Below, one piece after another: positions 10,185-20,181 of a stretch of DNA of 64,000 nucleotides; the first letter of the stretch is position 1; each line of letters opens with the position of its first letter. The stretch covers positions 45,055 through 109,054 of the forward strand of contig JBAKBP010006563.1 of NCBI GenBank assembly GCA_037953745.1. Reading direction: 5' to 3'. The translations under genes and the position numbers were made by a program. Under the pieces are notes generated by a model. The model saw only the letters and a list, made by a program, of their open reading frames with translations, did no database searches and was not told where the DNA came from. This DNA comes from Lithodes maja. Its lineage: Eukaryota > Arthropoda > Malacostraca > Decapoda > Lithodidae.

Positions 10185-13064
10185 TTATTCATTTACAAAC
10201 GCAGTCAGTCGCGGGTTTGATGCGAGATATTTGTCTAGGCGGAGTTTAAATGAATCAACGGTGATGCAGTCTATAACGTTTCGGGGAAGCCCATTCCACA
10301 AGTTGACAACTCGATTGAAGAAGAAATTCTTAGATTCGTGCGAGTTAAAAGATTTACCAATAATTTTGCAACCGTTTCCCCGCGTGTAATTAGATTGGTC
10401 GATAGTGAAGTACTTACTACAGTTCATATTGTCGATGCCTTTGATGATTTTGAACACTTGAATTAAGTCACCTCTTAATCTGCGCTGGGTTAAAGGAAAT
10501 AGATTTAATTCTCTAAGACGCTCTTCGTATGGTTTGTTCTTTAGGCTAGGTATCATTTTGGTAACTCTACGTTGAACTTGTTCTAGCTTGTTTATATCTT
10601 TTTGGTAATAAGGGCACCAGGATTGAATGCAGTATTCCAGAAGAGGGCGGACTAAGGAATTGTAAAGGGTTAGGATAACTTCTTTGGATTTATGCTCAAA
10701 TGACCTGCCTATAAAGCCAATTATTTTGTTTGCCTTCTTAACAACTTCTGAACATTGTTGACTCGGTTTTAGGTTACTCGATATTGTTACTCCCAGATCG
10801 GTTTCTCTGTTTACATTCTTAAGCTGAGTGCCATTCATCGAATAGTTTGCTTTCTCATTTAGGTATCCGATATGTAGTACTTTACATTTATCCGCATTGA
10901 AACTCATTTGCCAAATTTGGGCCCAACATGACAATTTATCTAGATTGTGTTGCATATCGTCAACTTGTTCTTTTGAGAGTACGCTATTTGCAATTTTTGT
11001 ATCGTCAGCAAATTTTGAGATTGTACAGGTGAGACCCTCATCTATGTCGTTGATGTAAATTAGAAAGAGAATTGGTCCTAGTACCGATCCCTGGGGTACC
11101 CCGCTACTTACATTGGTCCATTTTGATGCCTTACCGTTTATGACTACTCTTTGCTTTCTGTCGCTGAGCCAATTTTCTATCCATTTCAACACACCGTCTT
11201 GTATTCCATGCGCTTTTAGTTTTAGCAGTAAACGTTTGTGGGGAACTTTGTCAAAGGCCTTTTGAAAATCAAGGTATATAATATCTACAGCTTTACTCTC
11301 ATCGTAGAGGTTGAGGATATCGTGGAAGAAGTCTAAGAGGTTTGTTAAACAGGAACGTTTTTTACGAAAGCCGTGTTGAGTATCTTTAAGTATGTTATTT
11401 TCCTCTAAGTGATTTACGAGTCTGTCTCTTATGACCGTTTCTAGCATTTTACATACAACTGAGGTTAAGCTAATTGGACGATAGTTACTGGATAGGGATT
11501 TGCTGCCTTTTTTTAATATCGGTGTTACGTTGGCTAGCTTCCACTGATCGGGCATAGTTCCAGACTGCAAGGATTTATTGAATAGTAATGTCAGTGGTTT
11601 AGAGAGCTCATCCTTAGCTTCCTTTAGAACTCTAGGCGAGATTGTATCAGGTCCAGGCGTTTTATTTACCTTGAGTTTATCTAAACAATTCAATACTTCT
11701 CTCTCTGTAACGGTGATATTGCTTAAAACATCTGAATTATCAATCTGAATCGGCGATGGTGTAGGGATATCACTGAGGTCTTCTGTTGTAAAAACTGATG
11801 CAAAGAAGGTATTGAGGGCATTACTCATTTGTTCTTCGTCTTTGGTGTATTCTCCATTTTCATCGACTAACGGTCCAACAGTTGAAGTAACTACTTTTTT
11901 CTTTCTGATATAACTATAGAATTCTTTCGGGTTTGTTTTACTTTGATTCGCAATATGTAACTCTAAGGTCTTTTTACTTTGCTTAATTAACTTTTTGGTT
12001 TTGCGTCGTAGCTCTACAAATTTCAGCCGTTCTTCGTCATTTTGTGAGGATTTTAATCTATCATTAGCAAATTTTTTAGCAAGCAGGCAGTTTGAAATAT
12101 CTTTATTCCACCATTTGGGCTTATTATTATGGCCTGGACGCCGAGTTTTCGATGGTATGCAGTCTTGCACTGCTTTTAGGTAAGTGGCTTCGAATAACTT
12201 CCAAGATGTATTTATGTCGTTATTGTTAATTAAAAAGCTCCAGTCAGTTTCTTTAAACATAGCTCTAAGTTTAGGAAAGTTTGCTTTCTTGAAATTAGGG
12301 ACTTTTTCGATGCTACTATTTGGTTCGTTACTAGTAAAGTTTAAAGTGAAAGTTATCGTATGATGGTCGCTGTTACTGAATTCATCACCAACATTCAAAT
12401 TCTCTATTAATTCTTCTTTTGTTGCAAGTACAATGTCAAGAACGTTATTACCACGGGTCGGCGTTCCAACAAATTGATAAAGCGAACTCTCTTGCAAGTT
12501 CGTATACAAGTCATGTCCGGAGTGTGAAGTAAGAGTATCGCCCCACTTGGTCACAGGTAAATTAAAGTCACCAAAAATTACGGTATCTTGTGAGTTACTT
12601 ACATCTGCAATTTGTTCGTAAATTTCTCGGTCAGTTTGCACTGATTGAGCTGGAGGTCTGTATATTAATGCAAGTATTATTTTGGTACCTTTATTATTCT
12701 TTATTAGCACAAAAGATGCGTCGACGTTCACAATTTGAGGTTTTGACAAGAGGGTAGGGTTAAGACTTTCTTTGATATAAAGTAAAACGCCACCTCCATT
12801 TCGATTTATTCGGCTTTTCTCAAACATTACATAACCGGGAAGTGAATACTCTGCTAAAAAGTCTCTATCTTCTGTATTGAGCCAAGATTCTGTTATGCCA
12901 ATCACATCATAATTTTCTGTAAACACTAGCTCCTCTAAATCTGAAAATTTATTGCGTATGCTACGAGCGTTTGCATAGAAAACCTTTAAATTTGTTATTT
13001 TAGAACTCACGGAACGCGCTTTAATAATATTTTTGGTTCTTGTCGGATCTACATTTATGTTCAT
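10185..13064 (-). CDS. CR1/L2-like ORF2: endonuclease and reverse transcriptase (959 codons)
   Basis: Intact frame. The APE-type endonuclease occupies residues 26-240: N31, E59 in ITES, GDFN at 165-168 and SDH at 232-234. The RT spans about 450-740: YLDFQKAFD at 597-605, GVPQGSVLGP at 655-664 and the catalytic FADD at 685-688. The C-terminal part (about 830-959) has the SWCPYYQKDI and RRLRGDLIQVFK blocks seen in CR1 and L2 elements. It nicks DNA and copies its own RNA onto the nick. The start at 13064 (MNINVDP) is the first ATG, but the frame is open further upstream, where it overlaps the ORF1 end. All catalytic residues are present. The 3' UTR runs from 10184 to 9961. Confidence 0.9.
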   Translation of the reverse strand: MNINVDPTRTKNIIKARSVSSKITNLKVFYANARSIRNKFSDLEELVFTENYDVIGITESWLNTEDRDFLAEYSLPGYVMFEKSRINRNGGGVLLYIKESLNPTLLSKPQIVNVDASFVLIKNNKGTKIILALIYRPPAQSVQTDREIYEQIADVSNSQDTVIFGDFNLPVTKWGDTLTSHSGHDLYTNLQESSLYQFVGTPTRGNNVLDIVLATKEELIENLNVGDEFSNSDHHTITFTLNFTSNEPNSSIEKVPNFKKANFPKLRAMFKETDWSFLINNNDINTSWKLFEATYLKAVQDCIPSKTRRPGHNNKPKWWNKDISNCLLAKKFANDRLKSSQNDEERLKFVELRRKTKKLIKQSKKTLELHIANQSKTNPKEFYSYIRKKKVVTSTVGPLVDENGEYTKDEEQMSNALNTFFASVFTTEDLSDIPTPSPIQIDNSDVLSNITVTEREVLNCLDKLKVNKTPGPDTISPRVLKEAKDELSKPLTLLFNKSLQSGTMPDQWKLANVTPILKKGSKSLSSNYRPISLTSVVCKMLETVIRDRLVNHLEENNILKDTQHGFRKKRSCLTNLLDFFHDILNLYDESKAVDIIYLDFQKAFDKVPHKRLLLKLKAHGIQDGVLKWIENWLSDRKQRVVINGKASKWTNVSSGVPQGSVLGPILFLIYINDIDEGLTCTISKFADDTKIANSVLSKEQVDDMQHNLDKLSCWAQIWQMSFNADKCKVLHIGYLNEKANYSMNGTQLKNVNRETDLGVTISSNLKPSQQCSEVVKKANKIIGFIGRSFEHKSKEVILTLYNSLVRPLLEYCIQSWCPYYQKDINKLEQVQRRVTKMIPSLKNKPYEERLRELNLFPLTQRRLRGDLIQVFKIIKGIDNMNCSKYFTIDQSNYTRGNGCKIIGKSFNSHESKNFFFNRVVNLWNGLPRNVIDCITVDSFKLRLDKYLASNPRLTAFVNE

Positions 13065-13079
13065 GGCTGTCCTCGGTCC

Positions 13080-13266
13080 TCGCTGTCTCCGGTCCTTATC
13101 GCTGGTGGTCCTCGGTTGCCTCTGTGTTTTTCTTGGCGGTGGATGATTTATGTCACTGCTGTTTCTTCTCGGATGGCGTTTTTTGATCCATGGCTGCGGA
13201 CTGCTTCGTGTAGGAGACGACCCATGCGTGCTGAACCCACAGGGTTTAGATGAGTGCCATCCTTGC
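13080..13266 (-). pseudogene. CR1/L2-like ORF1 end: SGNH esterase C-terminus (truncated)
   Basis: The minus strand encodes DGTHLNPVGSARMGRLLHEA from about 13258 downward. D-G-x-H-L is the block V motif of SGNH/GDSL hydrolases and carries the catalytic Asp and His. Esterase domains in ORF1 are known for CR1-type elements. The rest of ORF1 is missing through 5' truncation at the junction with gag. Confidence 0.6.
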
Positions 13267-13597
13267 GGAGGAGGTGGAGAAGGTGGAGTTGTCTAGCGGC
13301 GCTCGGGTGGTAAACAGTGAGGAGGATGCTCTGATATTTTTGGAGGAGCCTGTGTCAGCGGATCGGGTGTCGGGGCTAGACCAGTACGGACTACAGTGTG
13401 TAGCCACGGTCTTAGGGTTTCCCGGTACTAGCGGTTTGTCGAGAGGTGAGCTGGTTACCTGTGTGCTCGGTGGGGCTTCGGGTGGAGTGGGAGCTGGGGT
13501 ACCTGCCCAGCCCCCATTCCACTCGACTCCTACCATGGCGCCCCCTCGGGCTCCGGAGCCGGGTACGTTCCCGCAGGCCGATGCCCGCTGGCGGTAG
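13267..13597 (+). pseudogene. gypsy-A gag, N-terminal part resumed after the LINE
   Basis: Encodes NSEEDALIFLEEPVSADRV and GLDQYGLQCVATVLG, closely parallel to gypsy-B gag NCEEDARIFLQWPVTAERL. A Pro-rich segment follows and the frame stops at 13595-13597 (TAG), where gypsy-B stays open. Function: structural Gag. Confidence 0.7.
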
Positions 13598-13657
13598 GGT
13601 ATACCTCTAGGTGATTCACGGGGTGGGTCCCCAATAGTAGCACCCCCTCCTCAGGGT

Positions 13658-14437
13658 TTGTCTGCCGAGATGTTGTTTCAGCTCGAACTCGCCAAACTTC
13701 AGCAGCAGGAGCGAATGGCTAAGATTCAGGCTGAGGAGAGAAAGGCCATATGTGAGGCTGAGCTTCAGGTTGAGGCTACGAAGTACTGTGCAGACAGAGA
13801 TCTTGAGAAGTCTCGGGTGGAGTCGACAGGGCAGCGTCTCGGTTCTGGGAATCGAGGTCTTGATCAGTCTTTATCGCACCTGCTCAAGTTAGTCCCTGTA
13901 TTTGATGAGTCGGGTGTCACCGAGTTTTTTTTTGCGTTTTGAGAAGAAGTGCCGGGAGCACCAGTGGCCCGAAGTTAAGTGGGCAGCCCTTGTTTCCTCT
14001 AGGTTGGTTGGCAAAGGACTCAGGGCATATGATGCGTTGCCCTTGGAGTCTTGCATCGATTATGAGGTATTGAAGGAGGCTGTCCTGCGGGCATATGAGT
14101 TACAACCAGAGACTTATAGTTCCGGGGTGTTACGAAGGGTCGTGAGTGCATCTTTCTTGAACATGCCCGGGAACTGTCTGATGCTTTTGGGAATTGGCTG
14201 AGATCGGAGAAAGCAACGACGTTTGATGAGATAAAACAGTTGATGCTTCTCGAGCAGTTCTTTGAGTGTACGGGCAGCGACCTGACGTTGAACCTCAAAG
14301 AGAAAAATCCTAAAACTCTACAGGAGGCAGCTGAGATGGCTGACCGTAGGCTATCGCTGATTCGTGGGTGCGGGTCTGCACAACGGAATGATGCAGGTAA
14401 CAAGGGGCGCAACACTCCACCCCCCCCGAGTCAGTGA
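13658..14437 (+). pseudogene. gypsy-A gag, coiled-coil and SCAN-like capsid part
   Basis: 13658-13920 encodes a Glu/Gln/Lys-rich helix (LELAKLQQQERMAKIQ) and VPVFDESGVTEFF, then a frameshift in a T run at 13925-13932. 13950-14200 encodes WAALVSSRLVGKGLRAYDAL and LKEAVLRAYELQPETY. A further frame change leads to 14240-14437 with LLEQFFECTGSDLTLNLKEK and AAEMADRRLSLI. The LEQF and EAAEMADRR pattern resembles the SCAN domain, which has been traced to gypsy gag of the Gmr1 type. At least two frameshifts kill it. Confidence 0.65.
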
Positions 14438-15166
14438 TACACCATATAACAACGAAAATAACAGCAATGATACCAATTTTGATCACCAACCTAAAACCGT
14501 CCCGTTTAAGAAGGGTCCGGGCCCTTCCCCACCTCAAGGGAAGGCCAAGGGGGAGGTAGAGTGTTTTCATTGTCATAAGAAGGGGCATTTTGCACGATCC
14601 TGTCCTAGCAAACTACCTACTGCAGTCGTGTCTTTGGCTCGCAACATTGGGGTGTCTTTAAGGTCTTCTGCTATTACCCGGGGTGATATGTCAGATGCGG
14701 GGGCACAACCAGTGAAGGAGTGCCCGGAAGGCTTGAAACCTGTCCGCGATGCTTTTTGTGGCCATCGAGGGCGTGGCTGCGTGAGTTGGGCTGGTTGCAA
14801 GCATGGGTTGGAGTTGCTGCAAGATACAGGTGCATCCCAGACTTTGATGAAGAACTTTACAGGCAAACCTATAAACGTGGCACGGGTGGTTGTGGTGCAG
14901 GGTATTAATGCTACAAAGTCATACCCATTGGTTCGAGTAGAGCTGGAGGTTGAAGGTGTGACACGAGAGTTGGATGTCGGAATCGTGGAGAAACTGCCAG
15001 TAGAGGGCGTCGACCTTCTTCTCGGCAACGACTTTGCGGTGCCTGCTTCTGAGGTTCCACCCTTAGTCGCTGCCGAGAGGGCGGCCGACGTGAGTAGGGA
15101 GGAGCAGGAGTTGGTCGAGAGGTGTCAACCACAGCAGAGGGCGTGTGTTGTCACCCGATCTCGTGC
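14364..15166 (+). pseudogene. gypsy-A nucleocapsid zinc knuckle and aspartic protease
   Basis: Open frame to the hAT MITE. CFHCHKKGHFARSC (14562-14603) is a C-x2-C-x4-H-x4-C zinc knuckle that binds RNA. LLQDTGASQTL (about 14814-14846) holds the protease active-site DTGA, and VDLLLGNDFA (about 15010-15039) is the second protease motif. It is colinear with gypsy-B. The frame visible to 15281 runs into the MITE at 15175 and is not native beyond that. The reading frame resumes after the MITE. Confidence 0.8.
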
Positions 15167-15174
15167 ATCTAAAG

Positions 15175-15453
15175 CAGCGATTCCCAACCTTTTTTCTGTC
15201 ATTTCCCCCTCCAACCAGTTCAACCATCCAGATTTCCCCCTTCATGTGGACAAGGGAAAGAGTAGTCGAAACACACTGTGACTACACTCACTCTCTCTCT
15301 CTCTCTCTTGGGCATGAGAAAATCCATCTCCGAGATTTTTTTTTTTTATTGCTAGTAGTAGTAGTAGTAGGCAGTGTAATCATGTAATTATTTCCCCCCT
15401 GGTAGCTTCAAATTTCCCCCAGGGGGAAATTTCCCCCAGGTTGGGAAATGCTG
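15175..15453. mobile_element. hAT MITE with perfect 8-bp TSD, inside gypsy-A
   Basis: 279 bp, flanked by ATCTAAAG at 15167-15174 and 15454-15461. The ends are CAGCGATTCCCAACCTTTTT and, on the opposite strand, CAGCATTTCCCAACCTGG, a hAT-type terminal inverted repeat. It contains (CT)n and (TAG)n tracts and the hairpin TTTCCCCCAGGGGGAAA (about 15412-15428). No coding. Its ends resemble those of the large hAT at 7619 and 30849, so a related transposase could have moved it. Confidence 0.9.
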
Positions 15454-15460
15454 ATCTAAA

Positions 15461-16039
15461 GTGTCACAGCCTATTCCTCAGTCTCTAGACCAGCAGAGGA
15501 ACGGTCGGAGGGAGAAAGCTAAAGTTGAGAGTTTTGTGAGTTTTGCTCCAGTGGCTCTCCTTAGCGACTTAGTACTTGACCCAGAGGTGAACTCCGGAGT
15601 GGCCCAAGAACCTGTCACCCCTAGTGACATGGTTGGGCGTGATGGCACTCCGCGACTTAGTAGTTTCCAGGTGGAGGAGAGTTGTGGGAACGGGGCTATT
15701 GAACACGAGGACGGGGAAACATGTCATGTGAACCTGTTGGAGGAGTTTGTGAGGCAACCACCTGAGCATCCTACTGTCCCTGCATTGGTCTGCAGCGGCC
15801 AAGGTGGAGAAGGAGAGGGGGGCAGTAGGGCACAGGTGGAGGAGAGTTGGGATTGTCCTGTCTCGGCGGAGCAGTGGGCGGGGGACACGAGTCTGGTGGC
15901 TGTGGAAGCGCTAGAGCACCTGCCTGAGCAGCAGTGTGCAGCGCTCCAGCACCAGCTCGGTTCATACCCCACTGGTCGTGCCGAGCACCCGAGCCTCACA
16001 ACTCATGCGGTGCAAGATGTTCCGCAGGCAGGTCACTAG
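15461..16039 (+). pseudogene. gypsy-A post-protease region with integrase C-terminal remnant
   Basis: 192-codon frame that continues the protease frame. It runs SLDQQRNGRREK (as in gypsy-B SLDQRRKG), jumps to HVNLLEEFVRQPPE (about 15724-15765), which is the end of the integrase in gypsy-B (HVNPMKEYGRHPPE), and then on to LPEQQCAALQHQLGSYP, a segment that normally precedes RT. Nearly the whole integrase core has been lost by internal deletion. What remains still shows integrase upstream of RT. Confidence 0.65.
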
Positions 16040-16105
16040 AGTGTTTGTAGACCGTTAGCCTCGTTGTTTCGGTGGTTCAAGGTGGGCGATGAGGCTTTGA
16101 CATAG

Positions 16106-16691
16106 TTGTCAGATCAGGGTCGACCCATGGCTGCCAAGGGTGGAGGTCAGAAGGAGGACATGAAGCAGATTGGTGAGGTTGGCTGTGGAGTGGATGTGCC
16201 CGGTCGTCGCATAGCCTCCCAATGCTGCTCTAGTCGAATGCAACAGCCCTACCATAGACCGACTGTATCTGGCCATGTCGCTGAAGGCGGTGATGCTGCG
16301 CAGGCAGATGTAGTCGTAAGGAATGCGGGGGTACGCATGTATGGTATCAGCGGGGAAGCCTTAGCAATTATGAACTATCGGAGTGACTGCACAGATGGTA
16401 CTGATTGTCCCTCTGATGACCTGGCTGTTCTAGGGACGAAGGTGGAGAAGGAGGGAGACTTTAGTTTAGAAGCTGTGGTCTCGGCTGGGTTGTGCGAGGG
16501 CACGTGGCATGTTGTTCTGCGAGATAAGTTGCAACCTCTTGTGTCTGAGCGCCAAGACATGTTGTTTACTATGCTGTGGCAGTACATCCGCATGTTTCTT
16601 GCTTCTCCAGGCCTGATGTACGGGGTAGAATCCGACATGGAGGCTGGAGACAGTGCAAGGCTTAAGTTAGTTCCCTACCATATAAATCCTG
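16106..16691 (+). pseudogene. gypsy-A RT N-terminal lead-in, cut by gypsy-B
   Basis: The last part (about 16530-16691) encodes LVSERQDMLFTMLWQ, SPGLMYGVESDMEAGD and LKLVPYHINP, the lead-in to a gypsy RT domain. It is interrupted right after INP by gypsy-B and resumes at 25184. The part before 16500 is of unknown meaning; HAVQDV at about 16000 and ESDMEAG here look like two versions of the same motif, which may mean a duplication or recombination. Confidence 0.55.
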
Positions 16692-17744
16692 TGTGACGTT
16701 AACCACTCCGTTAGAACCGCATGGCTTGTCCTACAGTGACTCGCTAGGATCACCAGGGCAGTGGATGGGGCTACAGTTTATGTATTAGAGTGTGCTTTAT
16801 TTCATATGAAAGCTTGTGTCATGGGCAGTCCAGAAAGGCTCTTTGTTTTCACCCATGTCAAGGCTTTATATATTTAATTGTAAAGTATATGTTTTATCAT
16901 TAACTAGTAATGATGGGATCTGGGAGAGAGAGAGAGAGTAGAACAGAGTGAGAGGGAGCGCGCAGTGTTTTTGTCCCGCTCGATGACGTCACGGCTGGCT
17001 GCCTCGTGGGGGTTGGTTGAGAGGTCCTTACCATGCTGCCAGCTCCCTTGCCAGTGGCTAGAGGACTTGTAACCGCTTTTTTTCCACGCGGCTCGAGCTA
17101 GTGCGAGTATACTGTATATACAGTTCCTCGCCACTCTCTCCCTCAGATCTGGTTTCTAGAACGCATCCATCTTTTTTCCTTGCTACCTGTCCCCCGCTCC
17201 GCACCTGAGAATCTTTTCCTCTGCCTACCTCTCTCTTTTTTCATATCTTTCACCACCTTTTATTAATATTATATCCCCTCTGGTTAACTCTGCAAAATCA
17301 GCTTCATGCTGGCCAGTTGTATTGTGCGTTAAGGTCTGATATAACCCATGTATGTTAGTTGTTAAGATAAGTGGATCACGAAGCATTGGTTGGCATTTAT
17401 ATTGTTTAAGTACCGCGTCCTATAATTATTAGTGTTCTGCTGGATTAGATAATGCTAGACTAGGAGTCTGATATTATAAGGTATTGTTTCCTATGAGTGC
17501 TGGCTTTAGTTAAAAGCGGCACGACATACCTGAGAACTGGAGTTGATTGAGTAAATTCTAGTCTGTGTTCCATTGAGAGTAGAGCATGCACGAATGAGGG
17601 CTTTTTGCCTATACCATTCTGTACTGTTCTAAGCTCGTTGTTTGTCTTTGAGGTACGCCAGGAGAACGCTTAATACTTCGGTATTAAGGTTTCTCAAGAG
17701 AGCTACCCTTCCCTATAACGTAATATTTGACACACAGACTTGAG

Positions 17745-18383
17745 GTGAAGCTGAACGGTCAGGCTATGGAGATCGTCAACTCTTTTAAGTATCTGGGCAG
17801 TGTGTTGAGTAAAGATGGGACTATGGATGAAGAGGTGCGGGAGAGGGTACAACAGGGGAAGAGGGTTGTAGGAACGCTGAAAGCAGTAACAAGAAATAGG
17901 GTGGTCAGTATGGAAGTGAAGAAGTCCTTGCATGACAGTGTGGTAATCCCGACACTGACTTACGGAAGCGAAGCATGGATGTTGGTTGAGAGACTCAGAC
18001 CAAGAGTGAGAGCAGTGGAAATGAATTACTTAAGGAGTGCGTGCGGAATTACATGGAGGGATAGACAGACTAATGAGGAAGTAAGAAGGAGGTGTGGTGT
18101 GGAGGTAGATGTGCTGGAAAGTGTGAAAAGGAACAACTTGAGATGGTTCGGCCATATGGAACGTATGGAAAGCGAGAGAATGACTAAGAGGGTGTACGAG
18201 AGCGAGGTGGAGGGACAGAGGGGGAGAGGTAGACCGAATATGAGGTGGAAGGATGGAGTGAGGAACTACATGAATGAAGGCGGTGCTGGTTGGGGGGAGG
18301 GGCGTCGACTGACTGGGGACAGAGGTGCATGGGGGCGGTTCGTTCGTGGCCACCCCTTCGGGGATCACGGCGTCAGGCAATAG
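17745..18383 (+). pseudogene. C-terminal end of an RTE-like reverse transcriptase
   Basis: An open frame (from 17727 in LTR sequence, stop at 18381-18383) encodes FKYLGSVLSKDG, LTYGSEAWML, WFGHMERM and RGRPNMRWKDGV. These are the RT thumb and C-terminal blocks of RTE-type and related LINE proteins. The catalytic palm and endonuclease lie in the missing 5' part. The frame has no stop over about 210 codons, so this insertion is young. Confidence 0.8.
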
Positions 18384-18393
18384 ATAGATAGAT
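17745..18393 (+). mobile_element. RTE-like LINE 3' fragment in the gypsy-B LTR
   Basis: Flanked by a 9-bp duplication AGACTTGAG (17736-17744 and 18394-18402). 5'-truncated and ending in (TAGA)n, as RTE-type elements often end in short tandem repeats. The 3' LTR of gypsy-B lacks it, so the empty site is seen in the same window. Confidence 0.9.
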
Positions 18394-19150
18394 AGACTTG
18401 AGATTTGCACTAGGCTATGCGGCATGCCATGCGCACCAGTATCTCGTATCATTGACTCTAGCTAGACTTTATCAGTCACCGTAGACATTAAGTATATTAA
18501 CCTAATTACTCTTTTTATGCATACCCATTTATGATTACACAAGCATTTCGCAGCCTAGTTTGATGTATGGAGACACAAACGACTTTGGCTCTTTTTGTTG
18601 ATAGGAATACTGCATTGTCGTGGTGATTATTATTGTTGTAGCGTTTAGGATATTCTTGGCCCCGACTGCATTATATATTCTGCCTTTTTGTGTGCATAGC
18701 CTGCACGAGCATTGTTCCGCTGCCTGCCTTTTTGGGTTCCATTTCCGATACGAGCATCTTTATAGCATCTAACATTTAAAGAAGATTCCTTGTTAGTGTT
18801 GAAGGACTTTAGTGCACTTTCTTTCACGCAGGAGTGCCTGACATTTATTGATTAAAGTAACGTAAGCTGTAACTTCTCTTACCACCTTACTTTGCATACC
18901 ATAACCAAGCACCTTCAGTTATAGGTAGTAATAGGCTGTTTTCACATAACATTAAGCCTAGAGTAGATGCACATTTATTGAGAGTTTGATAGCCTATTAT
19001 TGCATATAGAACTCTGTAGAGTATTTGTGTTCTTTGTTCACTGGGAATATACATCAGAGGTTGGAGCTAGCGCTTTCCGTTGTAGCATTTATGCCATTAC
19101 TAGTCCAATGAATAAGAGCCCTGATATATTTGAACCCCAGTCGTAACAAA

Positions 19151-19163
19151 TGGCGACCTTACC
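19151..19163 (+). promoter_or_regulatory. gypsy-B primer binding site
   Basis: TGGCGACCTTACC two bases after the LTR, equivalent to the gypsy-A site at 9624. Confidence 0.7.
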
Positions 19164-19365
19164 TAGGATTTGGTGAACCTACATTTATTAGCAGGGAACA
19201 TTTGTTGTTTTGGGGAATATTTTGCGGGGATCAGCAAGAATAATTTTGTTTTGCAACATAGTATAGCCCTTGAGTATTTCCGAGAATTTTTGTGTGTATA
19301 TTGAGGTATAAGAGTTTGGGGTGCTTCTTTTCTGAATATTGAGGTGGGAAATTTTTGTGAGCATC

Positions 19366-20181
19366 ATGTCTTATACCGGATCAGAGGAGAATGGAGACAC
19401 AGTACGTAATGTCGAAACTGAGGAACAGCAGCATGATGAAAGGGTTAATCGGGTGAACTGTGAGGAGGATGCTAGGATATTTTTGCAATGGCCTGTTACT
19501 GCCGAGCGGTTGGAGGGTATGGATCGGTACGGTCTTCAATGCCTGGCCACAGCTATCGGTCATGCGGTTACTAGCAGCATGACCAAGGATAACTTGATAA
19601 CGTGTGTACTGGGCAGGGTGACTGGTGAGCGAGATGGGTTGAGTGCTCAGAGCCCTTCGGCCATGCTTCCCCTACACTCGACTCCCAGCCATCCCAGTGG
19701 TTTGCCGACCCCGGGTACGGTTCCGCAGTTGGGTGGTGACTGGCAGGGTGGGTTGCCCCTGGGGGGACCACCGGAAATTTCAAACATTGTAGCACCTTCA
19801 CCACCTCAAGGGTTAACTCCAGAATTATTGCTTCAGCTCGAATTAGCTAAGCTTCAGCAGCTACAAAGGGCATGTGAGCTTCAGCAGCAATTAGAATTAG
19901 CCAAGATAGAAGAGAGAAAAACTATCAGTCAAGCAAAAATCCAAGCTGAGTCGACTAGGTACTGTGCCGACATGGATGTAGAGAAGTCGCGAGTAGAGAC
20001 AACGGGACAGCGACTTGGGGCTGGTAACCGTGTTCATGAGCAGTCTCTCTCGCACTTATTGAAACTGGTTCCGGTGTTTGATGAGAGTGGTGTAACAGAA
20101 TTTTTCACACACTTTGAGAAGAAGTGCCAGGAACACAGTGGCCAGAGAATAAATGGGCAGCACTTGTATCCTCTAGATTAA
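19366..20181 (+). pseudogene. gypsy-B gag, N-terminal half
   Basis: I chose the ATG at 19366 (MSYTGSEENG) because it lines up with the gypsy-A gag start; the frame is open from 19339. It encodes NCEEDARIFLQWPVTAERLE, a Pro/Gly linker, a Gln/Leu/Glu-rich helix (about 19800-19930) and VPVFDESGVTEFFTHFEKKC. A one-base deletion near 20140 (CAGTGG context, compared with gypsy-A) throws it out of frame and it stops at 20179-20181. Gag continues in the next frame. I read the shift as a mutation, not programmed frameshifting. Confidence 0.75.

Larger units (their letters stand above)
9961..13266 (-). mobile_element. CR1/L2-like LINE copy 1, inserted in gypsy-A gag
   Basis: Minus-strand element. The 3' end is at about 9961 and consists of two units of a 10-bp repeat (complement reads CTTTGTACTC twice), as in all three copies here. 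The 5' end is at about 13266, inside ORF1, so the copy is 5'-truncated. It carries the C-terminal piece of an ORF1 esterase and an intact ORF2. Gag coding of gypsy-A is present on both sides. A short possible TSD (GCGAGGA and GCGGAGGA) is too imperfect to claim. Confidence 0.85.
16692..19148 (+). repeat. gypsy-B 5' LTR
   Basis: 2457 bp because an RTE-like fragment of about 650 bp sits at 17745-18393; without it the length is close to the 3' LTR. It contains a GA microsatellite (16922-16938). Differences from the 3' LTR are few. Confidence 0.9.

Noticed and set aside
18645..18827. 60-codon minus frame also present at 24676-24858
   Set aside because: Lies in both LTRs of gypsy-B; no domain.
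20124..20181. Programmed frameshift between gag and pol of gypsy-B
   Set aside because: The overlap lies within gag, and comparison with gypsy-A shows a single lost base, so a mutation is simpler.
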